64,000 nt of DNA. It comes from Ichthyophthirius multifiliis. Lineage: Eukaryota > Ciliophora > Oligohymenophorea > Hymenostomatida. The stretch covers positions 1 through 64,000 of the forward strand of contig NW_004086056.1 in the NCBI RefSeq assembly GCF_000220395.1, written 5' to 3'. The notes under the pieces are model-generated. The model ran no database searches, was not told where the DNA came from, and worked only from the letters and a program-made list of their open reading frames with translations. The first letter of the stretch is position 1. Each line of letters opens with the position of its first letter. The position numbers and the translations under genes are program-made. Of the stretch, positions 1 through 12,353 are shown piece after piece.

Positions 1-1397
1 TTTTATATAATATATATATTATTAAAAAAAAATACATATAAATATTCTTTAATTTAATTCAATTATTATTAATTATTTTTACACGTATTATTTTCTAAAA
101 AATATTTATATTTATATCTATATTATATTTTTAAATTAAATTAATTTATTTAAATATTTTTTTTATTTTATTAAATTAATTTATATTTAGATATATTTTA
201 ATTTTTTTCTTTTAAATTATTTTATTTATTAATAAATAAATTTTTAAAAATATCTATCAAAAATACAAAAATCTTAAGAAAATAAAAATGAAAAATAGCT
301 TAAAACTTTTATTGTTAAAGATTATATTAAATAATTGAAACAATCTCATTAAAATTTTCTTATATAATTAATTTTAAATTTAAAATTAATTTTTTAATTG
401 TTAATATGTTTTTTTATATATTTTTAAAATTATTATAATTTAAAATAAAAATAATTTCTTAGAAAATAAAGTGCTTTTATGCAATTATATAAACTATGGT
501 GATAAAATTTTCATATAAAAAACAGCATTTTCTTTTAATTTCTTTATATTGATTTTTTTTTTTAATTATAAATTTTAAAAAGATATCTAAAATAAGAAAT
601 ATATAAATTAATGAAATACTTTATTTTTGTCCAAAGTATTTTGGATTTTGTTGTATTAATATTCAAAATTATTTATAATTTGTAAAATATGTATATATCT
701 CAATATTTGAAATCCAAATTATATATATATATATATATATAAAATAAAAGGTGGGGGATTTATTTAAATATGCATATTTTCATAGTAAAAAAAGAAAATT
801 AAATAAATAAATTAAAAATATTAATTATTATAATATAAAAATTAAAATATAAAAAAACAAAAATGACGCAAGATAATGATATGCAAAAATAATAATAAGA
901 AAATAATTAAATCTAAAATGAGATAATTTAAAATGAAAATCCTTTAAACTAATAAGATGATCAATATTGTAATTAATAAACTTAATTTAAATATCATTTT
1001 AAAAAACCTATTAGTAAAAATAAATTAAATAAAATTAAAACTCTAACTTTAGAATTAAATTAAGTAATATTTAATATAAGATGTAATATAAAATTCAAAA
1101 GAAGAAGGAAAATAACTATTTACTAATTGTGAAAAGCATAAAGATAACTAATATTTTTATATACATATACTATAAAAAATAATTTGTAATAAAATTTAAA
1201 AATAAAACTATAACTATTAAAATAATATTGTATTTATTAAAAATTTATATTATAAACTATAAATATATATGCTGTATTTAATATTTTTATAAACTAATAT
1301 TATAATATAGAAATGATTTAGTAAAAATAAATTTATTTATATTATAATAATATTAAAAAAATATTATATTAATTAAAAAATAAATAATATTTTTAAT

Positions 1398-1439
<42 letters not shown>
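1..1439. other. AT-rich non-coding stretch
   Basis: No convincing gene is seen under the ciliate code. It holds short (AT) runs, for example near 720-740, and a longer (TA) run at about 1396-1437 that touches the 3' end of the VAP-like gene. Some of its right edge may be the true 3' end or a last intron of that gene. Confidence 0.5.
1396..1437. repeat. (TA)n microsatellite
   Basis: Almost perfect TA dinucleotide run broken by one AA. It lies at or just past the 3' end of the VAP-like gene. Confidence 0.9.
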
Positions 1440-1442
<3 letters not shown>

Positions 1443-2927
1443 TTTCAAAATCTTAGTTTCTAATATAAATAGCCAATTATTAAAGAAATAAACTAAACAA
1501 TATAAGTTAAATAAAGGAATATCCTTTTTAATAATGTAAATTTTAATCTTTTTAATAAGATGCTTTACTAATTTTATGAACAAACTAAAATTTATTTATT
1601 TCATTTTTATATTCTTATAATTTTAATATTTATTCATCTATAATTTTTTTAAATTATTTTTCTTTTTCATAAATATTATCATATTTTTATTTCCAAAAAT
1701 GTATTTATTAGGAATCACTTAATTGTTGTGTTGAAGTTATTTTATCTTCTTATTTAAAAATATTTTATTTATTTAAATTTTAACTTGAAAATTTAGAGTT
1801 TAATGATTAATAGCTCAATTGTTTTTCTTATTTTTTTAAAAAAGAATTTAAGCTAAATTTATTATATATATCATTTTCTAGTTTTTCTAGTGATTATTCA
1901 TTTTACTAACTAGCTTTTTCATTTTTTTATTAAATATTTAATTATGTTTCACTTTAAATATTTTATTATGCTTCATTTTAAATATTTTCTTTTGTTAGAT
2001 TTTCTTCTGTTTTTTATATCTGTATTTTATTTGTAATAGTATTTTGTTCTTAATCTTAATTCGGAGTAAAAATATTCTATAAATTATTTTATGAACTATT
2101 CTATTTTTATATACTTTACTAAGACTAACTATTTAATTCATTTTAATTACTAATACTGGCCTTGCTTTAATTTAAGCTATTTTTATTGTTTTCATTAAAA
2201 ATATTATTTTCATTTTAATTACTATTTTCATTTAAATTAATTTCATTTGCATATTCAGTTAGTAGAGAAAATTTTTGTTTGTAAATTATGCTTGATTCAT
2301 TAAATATTCTTTCTTAATCATCAGCTATTTATTTTGAACTTATTATTGAGTTTTTGTGACTTTTACGATTCTAAGATTATACTTCTGAATTTATTTATCT
2401 TATAATAAAATTAGAATTGGTATCATCTTTTTCTCTTGTGATGCTATTTTTATCAATTATTATTTAGTTGATTTTTATATCAAAAATTCTCTTCTGAAAA
2501 TGTTAACTTGCTTAATTTAATTAATCCTATATTAAAAAATTTTATTTATAAATAAGAGTTAAAAGTAATCTAAGTTTTATTAATAGTTATTTATAGAAAA
2601 TTAAATACATTATCTTTGTTATACGTGCAAAAATAAATGACTATTTATTCTTTACTCAAATCAAAGTTTTACTTTTACAATTAAATTAGTTTTTTAATTT
2701 ATATTTTGTAAATTTATTTATTTATTTACTTCATTTATATTATTTCTATCAATTTAAATTAATTAAATTTAATTTTAATTCAAAACACCAAATTAAGGTT
2801 CTATTTTATAAATTTCGTTTTGTTTGAATTTATAAAAATATGGTTCATTTGAAGTATTAGTAATTTTAAGCTAAGAATTGTAATTTAAAATATTAAATTA
2901 TAATATTGATTCTGGATCGAATAACAT
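1440..2927 (-). CDS. VAP-like MSP-domain protein, tail-anchored
   Basis: Probable VAMP-associated-protein homologue, a family that sits in the ER membrane and tethers it to other membranes. The start at 2927 (complement of cat 2925-2927) opens with MLFDPESILQFNILN, then TNTSNEPYFYKFKQNE and IEPQFGVLNQNQIQLIQI, which is the MSP fold pattern (N-term strand DP, central NxxxxxxxFKVKT-like strand, then RPxxGxLxPN). A long N/Q/S/E-rich linker follows (about 1850-2500), then a helical stretch ending near KKIIDEQILKLQEYKNEI and a hydrophobic segment YSFIQLILFSLFLQQLAIYI near the C-terminus, as in tail-anchored VAPs. An intron of about 90 nt lies near 2523-2610; a second intron or a base slip lies near 2650. 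The MSP domain is clear; the long low-complexity linker is unusual. The 3' end is uncertain because the frame runs without TGA into the (TA)n at 1396-1437. Confidence 0.6.
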
Positions 2928-5892
2928 TATTTTTAATTAGTTTTTAATTTTATTTATAAATAAAATAAAAAATTAATTAATTAAATTATTAGAAAATTGT
3001 AAAATTATTTTCTATTAAAATAAAAATTATAATTTTTTTATAAATAACTTTAAGATAAATGATTAGAAAGCATTTATTTTATATTTATAATAAAGAAATT
3101 AAATTTTTATTTTAAAAGAAAGAAATTTAAAATTTAAAATTATTATAAAAGGTTTTTTATTATTTATTATATTTTCAATAATAATAAATAAAATAAAAAT
3201 TTCTTTACTATTTAAAAATAATTTAATAAATAATTAAAATAAAAATATAATTTTTTTTTATATATTTAAAAATATTTTATATTTTTTAATTTAGTTATTA
3301 AAATTTATAAAATTTTATTTATTAATTTGCTATTTAATATTTTAAAAAATAATGATTATAAATTTGAAAGTAAGATAGATATAATCGATTAAATTCATTA
3401 TTTTTTAAACTTAGTATAAATCTTAATATTTATTTCTACATCGAAATAAAGTTATATTAATAATAAATAAATATATTTTAATTATAAAAAGTAATATATT
3501 AATTAAAATAATATCAAATAAATATTAAAGTGGATAGTAATTTAATCAAATTATATTTATCCTTAGTAATAATCTTATCAAATATAAATTACATGAACAA
3601 AAAAATATTATTTATCTATTGTTTTTATTATTTCTATATTTTTTATTTTAAAAATAACTCAATAAGCAAATAAAATGCCATATCTAAATGAATAATAGCT
3701 TTATTTTTTATTTAATTTTTTTTTTATTTTTTTAGATTTTTTAAACTAAAATAAAAAACATATAAGCAAGTAATATATAGCAAAACAATAAGAAACACTA
3801 TATAATTTTCTTTAAACTCAATAATTAATCAAATTTATAATAAAATTAATTAATAAAAAATTTTATTAAATTTTTAACAATAAATGATCTCCATAAAAAT
3901 ATAATATTTAATTTTGATTATATTTAAATGTTATATTATATTTTGGAATAGATAAACTCTGATAAGTTTGCAGTTTTATATAAGTATCTTTATTAAAAAG
4001 GAAGGAATTTGTATTAAAGAAATGATTAAAATACTATAAATTTACTTTAAAAAATAAATTTTAATTTATTAGGAATAGTTCACTCACAAAGATTATTTTT
4101 AAATCAAATATTCATAGTGCAACGTATCTTAAAAATGAAATTAATTTAATTAATATTTAATTTTCTATTTATAAATCATTTATGTTCTTAAATATTTTTA
4201 GACTTTACAGTATTCATAGATTATATATTAATTAACTCATAACACTTGGATTAAATAATATTAAATAAAAAAAAATACATTAATTAATTAATATATAAAT
4301 GATTTATTTTAAACTGTAATAACTATTTAAATTATAATATACGAATATATTACATAATAAAATAATATTGAAGCTATTTTAATGATTGTTACTATGTTTA
4401 TTTATTTTTATATATTTGCTTATGGCATTAATTTTGTTTTGTTAAATATCTTAATAAATAATGGAAATATAGAAATTTAATTAAGTTATTTATTTTTGTA
4501 AATAAATAGATATTAATTTAATTATTTAAATTAATAAAGATATTTTGTTTTTTGGAAAATAGCAATGTATTAAATACTTTTTAAATTTCTTATTTTTATT
4601 ATTATTAAAATTATTTTATGTATAATATTTTATATTAATCTTCTTATATTTAATATAATCAAGATATTCCTAAAATTTATAAATTTAAATTTATTTAAGA
4701 ATTTTATATTTGTATTTTTAATAAAGATAAATGTAGAATAACTAAACTTAAAAAATAAATTGTTGTAAACTATCAAGAAAAAAATTATTATTATTAATAT
4801 AAAAAATATTGAAGTTATTTATTGCTTAATTTTTTATTTATTTAATTTTTATCTTATAGATATATCATATAAAAATATATCCTTAGTTTTAAATAATTAA
4901 AAATTCTATTGTTATTAAATATTTTTATATATAGGTATAATTTTATTACTTGTCTATATTGCATTTTTATTTTTAATAACTTTATTAAAAAAGGCTATTA
5001 AAATAAACATATTTTATTTCAAATTTTTTAATTCAAGTATTACCAAATTATAATTACTTATAAATTGAAAATAATAGAATTTATATTTTAAATTAGAAAA
5101 TAAATCTTTTTTTTTTAAATGAGTTATTTAAAAATAAAGCAAAAAAAATGAAAAAGCATGAGCAAGTAATATATGGAGTTATCTTCAGTATTTTTTTATT
5201 TATTTTTTAACTAAAAAAAATATTTCTATCATTTGAAATCTATTTATATTTTACAAAAAATATATATATATATATTTATTTATATTGAATTTTGGATAGA
5301 ATTTATTTTATTAAATTATATTTTATTTAATATTTATAGATATTATTATTAATAATATATTATATTATTTTATAAGGTATTAATTAAATATATTATTATT
5401 ATATTTAATTTTATATTTTATAGATTAAATAATGTAAATATCTTTTAATTATTTTATAAATTTTTAAAATTGAATATAAAATTTTTATTATTTAATTCAG
5501 ACAAAATACATACTTTTATATTGAATAAGTTACTTATGCTGATATTTTGTAGAAATTTTATGGAAAATTTTATATTTTTAACCAATAATTTGTTTATTTA
5601 TTTAATGATTTTTGTTTTTTTTTTTTTAAATGAAAATATTATAAATTATAGAAAAATATAATGAGGGTTTAGAAGTTAAAGTTATTATTAATAAAATAAA
5701 AGCAAAAATAGAAAATAAATGATATATGTTACATAAGAAGCTTAATTAAATAATAAAAAATTACTTTATTTAAATAAAAAATAAATTTTTAAAATATGTT
5801 TTTTTTACACAAAAAATAAAGATATATAAATATATATATATATTTTTTGAAATAAAATAATTATTTAAAAAAATAATTAAATATAATTATAA
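2928..5892. other. AT-rich gene desert, about 3 kb
   Basis: Read in all frames with TAA/TAG as Gln; no stretch shows sustained coding character. It is nearly pure A+T with homopolymer and short AT runs. The short ORF near 5470-5661 begins at TTG, is hydrophobic low-complexity and is not supported. The region presumably holds the promoter of the VAP-like gene (left) and of Leo1 (right). Confidence 0.5.
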
Positions 5893-6604
5893 ATGTCAGA
5901 TTAAATATTTAATATACCAAAATAATAATACGAGTTTAACAAAAATTAAGACGTAAAAATTAAATACACACTTTTTTAATTATATATAAAAAAATATTAT
6001 TATTTAAAGGCAATATACATTAAAAATTAAAATTAAATTAATTTTGTTTTTGATGAATATACAGAAGATTTTTAAGAAAGTATGAGAGCTGATTTTGAAG
6101 CAAAAACAGAAGTAATAAAAATATGAACACCTATAAACTAAAAATAAAATAGTTAGCGAAAAACTAACACAGTATTAAAGAAGTTAATTCTATTAGATGG
6201 AGAAAAAATAAATAAAATGTATAACTATTTTTTAGTCTTTTTTAATTTTTATAAAAGGAAATAGAGTCGAATGCAAAATTGATAGAATGGGAAGATGGAA
6301 CATATCATCTTTTAATCGGAAACTAATATTTTTAGGTATAAGGATAAAGTTTTAAAGGTGAATTATGCACTTAATATGGAGTAATTATGACTAAATTATC
6401 ATTATTTTTTTTTTTTTTTTAAAGGATTAATAAATAGTCCCATAAATTTAACTGAAGAAAATATACAAATTAAAAAAGGACAACTTTTGAGTATAACAAA
6501 ACAATAAGCATTTTAAAAATTTAAAAATAAAAATTTGTATATAAAATGTAATATATATTCTAATAAAAAAATTTAATTCTAAAATAAAATTATTTACTTA
6601 TTGA
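5893..6604 (+). CDS. LEO1: Leo1, PAF1-complex subunit (compact)
   Basis: Leo1 is a subunit of the PAF1 transcription-elongation complex in the nucleus. The diagnostic pieces are visible in order: KEVNSIRWR (family pattern ENTIRWR), then ESNAKLIEWEDGTYHLLIGN (family pattern ESNARxVKWSDGSxSLxxGN), then FQVQGQSFKG and NLTEENIQIKKGQLLSI. Introns fit at 6112-6152, 6219-6257 and 6358-6424, and possibly at 5953-6009 (57 nt, frame-neutral). The 6112 intron contains a TGA that would otherwise stop the frame. The protein is much shorter than animal or yeast Leo1: it lacks the long acidic N-terminal region and the charged C-terminal tail, keeping little beyond the conserved core. The start at 5893 is the first ATG in frame. 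The 3' end is not certain; no clean in-frame TGA is seen before the converging gene. Confidence 0.7.
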
Positions 6605-6746
6605 TAATAATTTTTTTATTAAAGATTTTTATAATAAAATATAAATAATTTTTTTTATAATAAATATTTTTTTTAATATCGTATATATTTATTTTTATTT
6701 TTAAATTAAAAATAAAGAAAACACATATATATTTGTTATATATTTT

Positions 6747-8200
6747 TCAAACTTTATTGCCTTTATAAAATACTGATCCTTAATTTCTTTCACCTAGTTT
6801 ATTTCCTTATATATATTTTAAATGGTATTCAAAATCTTCCATATCTTATAATTCATGACATATTAATTCTTCCTTTATTCTTATTTATTTATTTATTTAT
6901 TTATAACAAAAAAATATACTTGCTTTGCCTATTTATCTATATTTTTCTTGAAAAATTTTTATGCGCAGATTATTATTATAAATATTAAGGCTAAGTTTTT
7001 AAAATACTAGATTTTTCAGAATTTTAATTTATTTTAGGTAAATTAACTTAATTAATTTAATTCATTTCATAAATATTTTAATTATACAAACCAGTACTTT
7101 TTAAAATAAAAATATTAAAATTAAAACAAAAATTATTATATAAAAAGTAAATTGCTTAATAATATATATAATAACAATTAAAATAATAAACTATTGAATT
7201 TAAGGAAAAATTGATATTTATTCACTAACTTTCTATAAAGGACTTTAATTTTAAGAGTTTGTTTAACTCATTTATTTACTATTCATTGAATGTTGAGTCA
7301 ATATTAATTTTTTTAAAATTTTAGAAGGTTAACTCATTTCTTTAATAAGTTTCCAATGATTAAGTTATTATCCATCTAATGAATAATCTTTTACCTTTAA
7401 TTATTAATTTTAAATAAATATATTTATTTTTAATTTTTTTTTTTTTAAATATTTTTTACTCTTCTAAATTTAACTGGCCTTTCTCTCATATTTAAATTAC
7501 CATAAACATTCATTACATCGTTTCTATTTACAAAATCGGAAAAGTATTCTTTATTAAATTTTATTTTATTTTTAATTATATTTTTTTTTAGTTATTATAA
7601 CCTAATTTTTTATTAAAAGGTGAAGATTATCCATCTAATAATTTTTAATAATCTTCACTAAATTTTGCTCTTTCATTAATTTATAAGTCTATTGTTCCTA
7701 TATCCGATTTTACATGTGAAAGAATACTTTTAATATAATATAATAAATATAATTAATTTTTATATTTTTAAAAGAAATAAATTATTAGAAATTTATATTT
7801 TATTACTTATAAATAGGAGGAGGAGTAATTTTTTTTACATTAAAATATTCTTTATTTTAATGTTATGTATCTTCCTTGCTAAAAATATTATAGGTTTGTC
7901 TATTTACTAATGAAAGTTTTTATCCTTAACTATCTTTTCTATCTCCAATATAAGGATTATTATAAGATAATTAATCTTCTTTTCCATATTTGAGTTTAAA
8001 AAACGATGGGCTTTCTTTACTTACTCCAATTCTATTTTCAATAATTTTTTTACCTTCTTTCTTTGTTACAGGAGAATCTGAAATATTACTATATTTTCCT
8101 TATAAATAGGTTGGCATATCACCTGAAATAAAACCAATTAATCTAATTTGTTTTTGGGTGTATTGTTTTCTGTATTAGGGTTAGAATTTGTTGTGGTCAT
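6747..8200 (-). CDS. conserved-looking protein of unknown function
   Basis: Read on the minus strand from ATG at 8200 (MTTTNSNPNTENNTPK) to TGA at 6747-6749 (C-term ERNQGSVFYKGNKV). Five introns restore one frame: 7727-7806, 7549-7601, 7395-7459, 7097-7191 and 6880-6919. Notable stretches are ISGDMPTYLQGKYSNIS, NNPYIGDRKDSQGQ and DFVNRNDVMNVYGNLNMRER, followed by a Q/N/S-rich tail. There are no membrane segments, and the regular short motifs with Tyr/Pro/Gly resemble soluble ciliary structural proteins, but I do not recognise a family. One base is missing in an A run near 8150 (the frame of the first 17 codons differs from the rest and no GT..AG intron fits), so either the start is wrong or the sequence has a slip. 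It diverges from the coiled-coil gene across a 267-bp gap. Confidence 0.55.
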
Positions 8201-8467
8201 TTTTATTTAAATTGTTTTTTTATATTCTTTCTTTATTATGATTTTATTGCGTCTTTTTTTGTATTTTAATTTATTTATATTTTTTATTTATTATATTACT
8301 TTTTAAAATAATTTATATATTGTGTATATTTACATATATATGTTTTTTTTTTTTTTTTAAATAGATTATATTTAATAAAAATTATTTAATTTTATTTATA
8401 TTAAAACTTAAAAATAATTATTTTTTAATTTAAAAAATATTATAATAAGATAACTTAAAAAATATAA

Positions 8468-11110
8468 ATGTAAAATTAGTAATTTAAATTAAATATTAAA
8501 TCAACGAAATCAATAAATGATTAATTATAATAAACTGATTTAAATTTGAGCAATAATCAATATTATTTAAATTAAGTTCCATAATAATTATTACCAACTT
8601 AAGATAAATAAATTCGTTTAATTTTACAAGAATCCCCGTATTAAAAATAAGTATATTAACCAGACCTAAATAGCTAATTAGTAGAATTAGAAATCAGATA
8701 TTAAAAAGAAAAAGAATTAAATGTAACTTAAGACAAATTAATATAAGATTTACAATAACAAATTATTCTTTTATAAATTGAAAATCAATAAAATTAGTTA
8801 AATATAAATAAACAAAGTGCTTGTATTTAATTTGTTTTACTTTGTGCTGAAAATGAAAGAATTACGCATGCATATTTACAAAAAGAAAAAGAATTAAAAA
8901 ATATATTAGAAAATGTTGCTAAGATAAAATTTTCATAAAATTTAGAATTAGATGTATAATTTTTAATTTAAACTTATGAATAAATTATTCAAAATAATAA
9001 TGAAATTCGTATAGAATCAAACTAATAATTTACTATTTTAAATGATAAGGAATTCGATTTACATTAGCAAATTAATAGTCTTAACTTAAATATTTTAAAA
9101 TTATAAAATGAAAACAATATGCTTAAATCATAAACTAAAAATAAAGAATCTTTTTAAAATAATTTGGAAAATTCTCATTAATATAACGATGTAAGGTTTA
9201 TTTATTATATAAAATATATAAATGTAATATTTTTTCAGTTCAAATGAATAAATATTACTTTTATTTATTAATAAATAAATATTATTTTTATTAATTAATC
9301 AAATAAATTTTACATTTTTTATATTTTTAAAAATTTAATATTTATATATATATTTTATTTTTTTAAGGAAATTTAAAGCTTAAAATAATTTATAGATGAT
9401 TTGGAAAATGACATAATAATATTAAAATAAAATAATAATAAATAGCAAATAGAAATAATAAATAAGTACAATCTATAAATAACTAATTTATAAGATTAAA
9501 TTGATAACCTATCTAAAGAAAAATAATAATAATTGATTTAAATTTAAAAAATTGAAGACAATACTGAAATATTAATATAAGAAAATAAAAAATTATCCTA
9601 TGCATTATTATAAAATATATAGGAAAATGAATAATTAAAAGAAGGTTTTATTTTTTATTTTATTTTTTTTAATTTTATTTTTTTTTAAAAAAAAAACCAG
9701 AATAATAAACTTTGAAAAAAATATAAATAAGTTATGAAACTAATTTATTAACAATATAAGAACTCAAAAAAAATAAAGATTTATTGTACGAAGAAAATAA
9801 AAGGCTAATATAAAATAATGCATTTAGGATAAAAGAATAGGATTAAGCTGTGTATACATTAAGAGAATTAGAGAATATGAAAACTTAATAAGATAAAAAA
9901 TATTAGAGGTAACTTTAAGAAATGGAAGATTAAATAAATAATCTGAACAGATAAATAATTCACCTATCATAAAACAGCGAATAATAAGTAAAAAAATAAG
10001 AAAATATGGATAATCAATATAAATAATTACTATATGAAAACGAAAAATGTAAATCTTAGATTGAAATAAAAGACATTGAATTAAAAAAATTAGATTTTTA
10101 AGTAAAAAAAAAAAAAAAGAATATATATTTATAGTATAAAAAAAGCTTTAATAATAAAATAATGAATCTGATATTGTTCAGTAGTTAAATATATAAATTG
10201 AATAGTAAAAAAATGAAAATAGTGAGTTAAAATTATAAAATAGTAATTAAAAAAATACTATAATACTTTTAAAGGAAGATTTAAATAATTAAAGAATAAG
10301 ATAGTAAACATTAGAACAATAATATACTTAAAATTTAGAAGAATGTAAAAGAAAATATGAAATTAGATATAGAGATGAAAGCGAAAGAGAATAAAATTTC
10401 ACAAAAGCTAAAATGGAAGCATTATAAGAATAAAAAGATTAATTAATATTTAAATTATAATAATAAGATTAAAAAATGATTTAAAATGAGAAAAATATAA
10501 AAGAACTAAAAGAAAACTATAAGAAAAATAAGAACAGTTCGAATTATTAAGAAAAGATTATTAAGATAAATAAGGAAAATACGAATATTTGGAAAAAGCA
10601 AATACTGGAATATGCGAAAAACATTTATTAATAAAAGTAGAAAATGAAAGATTACATAATGTTTTAAGTAGTTTGTTAAAACAAAATGAAGAACTTTAAA
10701 AATAAGTTGATCAAATGTAAATTGGAAGTCGAAAATAATATAATGAATTACTTTTGAGAAATTAAGAATATGATGATATTGGTAAAAATCTAAAGAAAAT
10801 TATTAATGAATAATAGGATTAAATTTAAAGTCTTGAAAAATAAGTTTATAACTTAAAACAAGAACTTTATAAATAAGATGAATTTTAAAAGAATGTATAG
10901 AATTTCAACTAGGAATACGAGAATATTCGAATTAAATTATTAGAATCTGAGAGTCAAAAATAAGAATATTTTAAAAAGTTTTAAGAAACTTAAGCAAATA
11001 TTATAAATTATTAATAAGTTGAATAATAGATTGTTTATCTTCAAAAAGAAAACGAAAGGCTTTAAAAGATTATTGTTGAAAGATGTAAATAATCGGGTAC
11101 GTTTTGGTGA
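8468..11110 (+). CDS. long coiled-coil protein
   Basis: Start ATG 8468 (MQNQQFKLNIKS), stop TGA 11108-11110. Introns fit at 9191-9367, 9645-9700 and 10102-10145. The protein has a Q/N-rich head, then heptad-rich helices from about 8650 onward (for example LVELEIRYQKEKEL, LLCAENERITHAYLQKEKEL, LEECKRKYEIRYRDESER, LESESQKQEYFKKF), so nearly the whole length is predicted coiled coil. Ciliates have many such basal-body, axonemal or cytoskeletal proteins, and the next gene is the axonemal factor DNAAF1; a cilium-related role is only inference. The frame changes by one base at about 10500-10520 inside an A-rich run with no GT nearby, most simply a missing A in the sequence. Confidence 0.6.
9191..9367 (+). 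other. intron in the coiled-coil gene
   Basis: GTAAGG...TTTAAG, 177 nt and nearly all A+T. It joins ..ENSHQYND to EIQSLKQF.. in one frame. It is the longest intron I could place in the window. Confidence 0.7.
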
Positions 11111-11270
11111 TTTCATAAAGAATTAATATTTTAATTATTTTTATTAATTTATATTTTTTTTTATAATTAAATTTATTATTGATTTATTTATTTTTTTAAT
11201 ATCAAAAAAATAAAATATTTAAAAGAATATAATTTTAAATTAAAAAAAAATATATAAATATAATAAGTAA

Positions 11271-12353
11271 ATGAAAAATTTTTAAGAACTAATCTTAACA
11301 AAAGAATATTTAAATAATCTTTTAAAGTAAAATCCTCGTTTATATTATTCCACGCCATCTTTAAATGATATACTTTATTTGCATTATAAAGGCTTTAAAT
11401 AAATAGAAAATATTGAGTAATTTGAAAATTTAAAAGTATTATATTTTGAAGGAAATGGTTGTTCTTAAATAACAGGTTTATAAAAAAGCTAAAAATTAAT
11501 AAGCCTATTTTTATAAGAAAATTTAATTAAAAAAATTGAAAATTTATAGAATTGCTAATTACTTCAAATTCTTGATCTTTCTGACAATTATATTACAAAA
11601 ATTGAAAATTTGGGAAATCTTAAATTTCTATAAACACTCTAAATAAAAAGAAATAGAATTGGAATTTCAGGAAATAGTAGAGAAGCATTATAAGGGCTTT
11701 TAGAGATACCTTCATTAAGTGTAATAGACATTAGCGAAAATTGCATAAATGAAGATGATGAATAATAAATATAAAATATTTTGGAAAATATTTTTTATAA
11801 GATGTCAAATTTATTTATTTTTTACCTAAAAGGAAATTTAATTTGCTAAAATATAAAAAATTACAGAAAAATAATGATAATGAATATGCCGAAATTAAAA
11901 TTTTTAGATGATAAACCTATTTTAGATGAAGAAAGAAGATTTGCAGAAGCATTTAAAATAGGAGGATTGCAATAAGAAAGAGAAGAGAGAAAAAAATATA
12001 AATAAGAATAGTTAAATCATATGTAGCCAAAAAGTAAACTTGATGCCAAATAAATATTAGAAAAATATAAAAAGTATCTTATTATTGGATAGAATATTAT
12101 TAATAAGGAAAATCTAGAAAACTCATAAATTGGAATTACTAATTCTAGTTTTAATGATTTAACTTTATAAACTTATAATACATAAAAATCTGTTCATGAT
12201 GAATATAGCTAATTTGAACAGCGATAAGAACAATCTTTAAGGTAAAGCTAAAAATCTTTAGAAATTTAATAATAAGATAGTTTAGAATAGAATAGATCTG
12301 AAGTAAATTAGATTAATTTTTTGTAAAACAATTGTTTTGATGATTTAGATTGA
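11271..12353 (+). CDS. DNAAF1: DNAAF1 / LRRC50 (ODA7) dynein-arm assembly factor
   Basis: Cytoplasmic factor needed to preassemble axonemal dynein arms. The single exon runs from ATG 11271 to TGA 12351-12353, 360 residues. Leucine-rich repeats of the SDS22-like class occupy roughly residues 40-200, with units such as IENIEQFENLKVLYFEGN, IKKIENLQNCQLLQILDLSD and YITKIENLGNLKFLQTLQIK. The LRR cap is the family hallmark: MPKLKFLDDKPILDEERRF followed by AEAFKIGGLQQEREERKKY, matching the LDDRPV...R..AEAW..GG...ER pattern of LRRC50. A Q/S-rich tail follows. It is shorter than vertebrate DNAAF1 (about 700 residues) and close to the compact algal/ciliate forms. It lies 160 bp downstream of the coiled-coil gene on the same strand. 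Confidence 0.85.

Noticed and set aside
1353-1583. Standard-code ORF on the minus strand
   Set aside because: It is an alternative frame over the C-terminal part of the VAP-like gene and the TA repeat.
5470-5661. Hydrophobic 63-aa ORF on the plus strand
   Set aside because: It starts at TTG, is low complexity A/T-driven sequence and has no conserved feature.
8160-8180. tattagggttag as a telomere repeat
   Set aside because: One copy only, inside a coding region; ciliate telomeres are tandem G4T2 or G3T3-type repeats.
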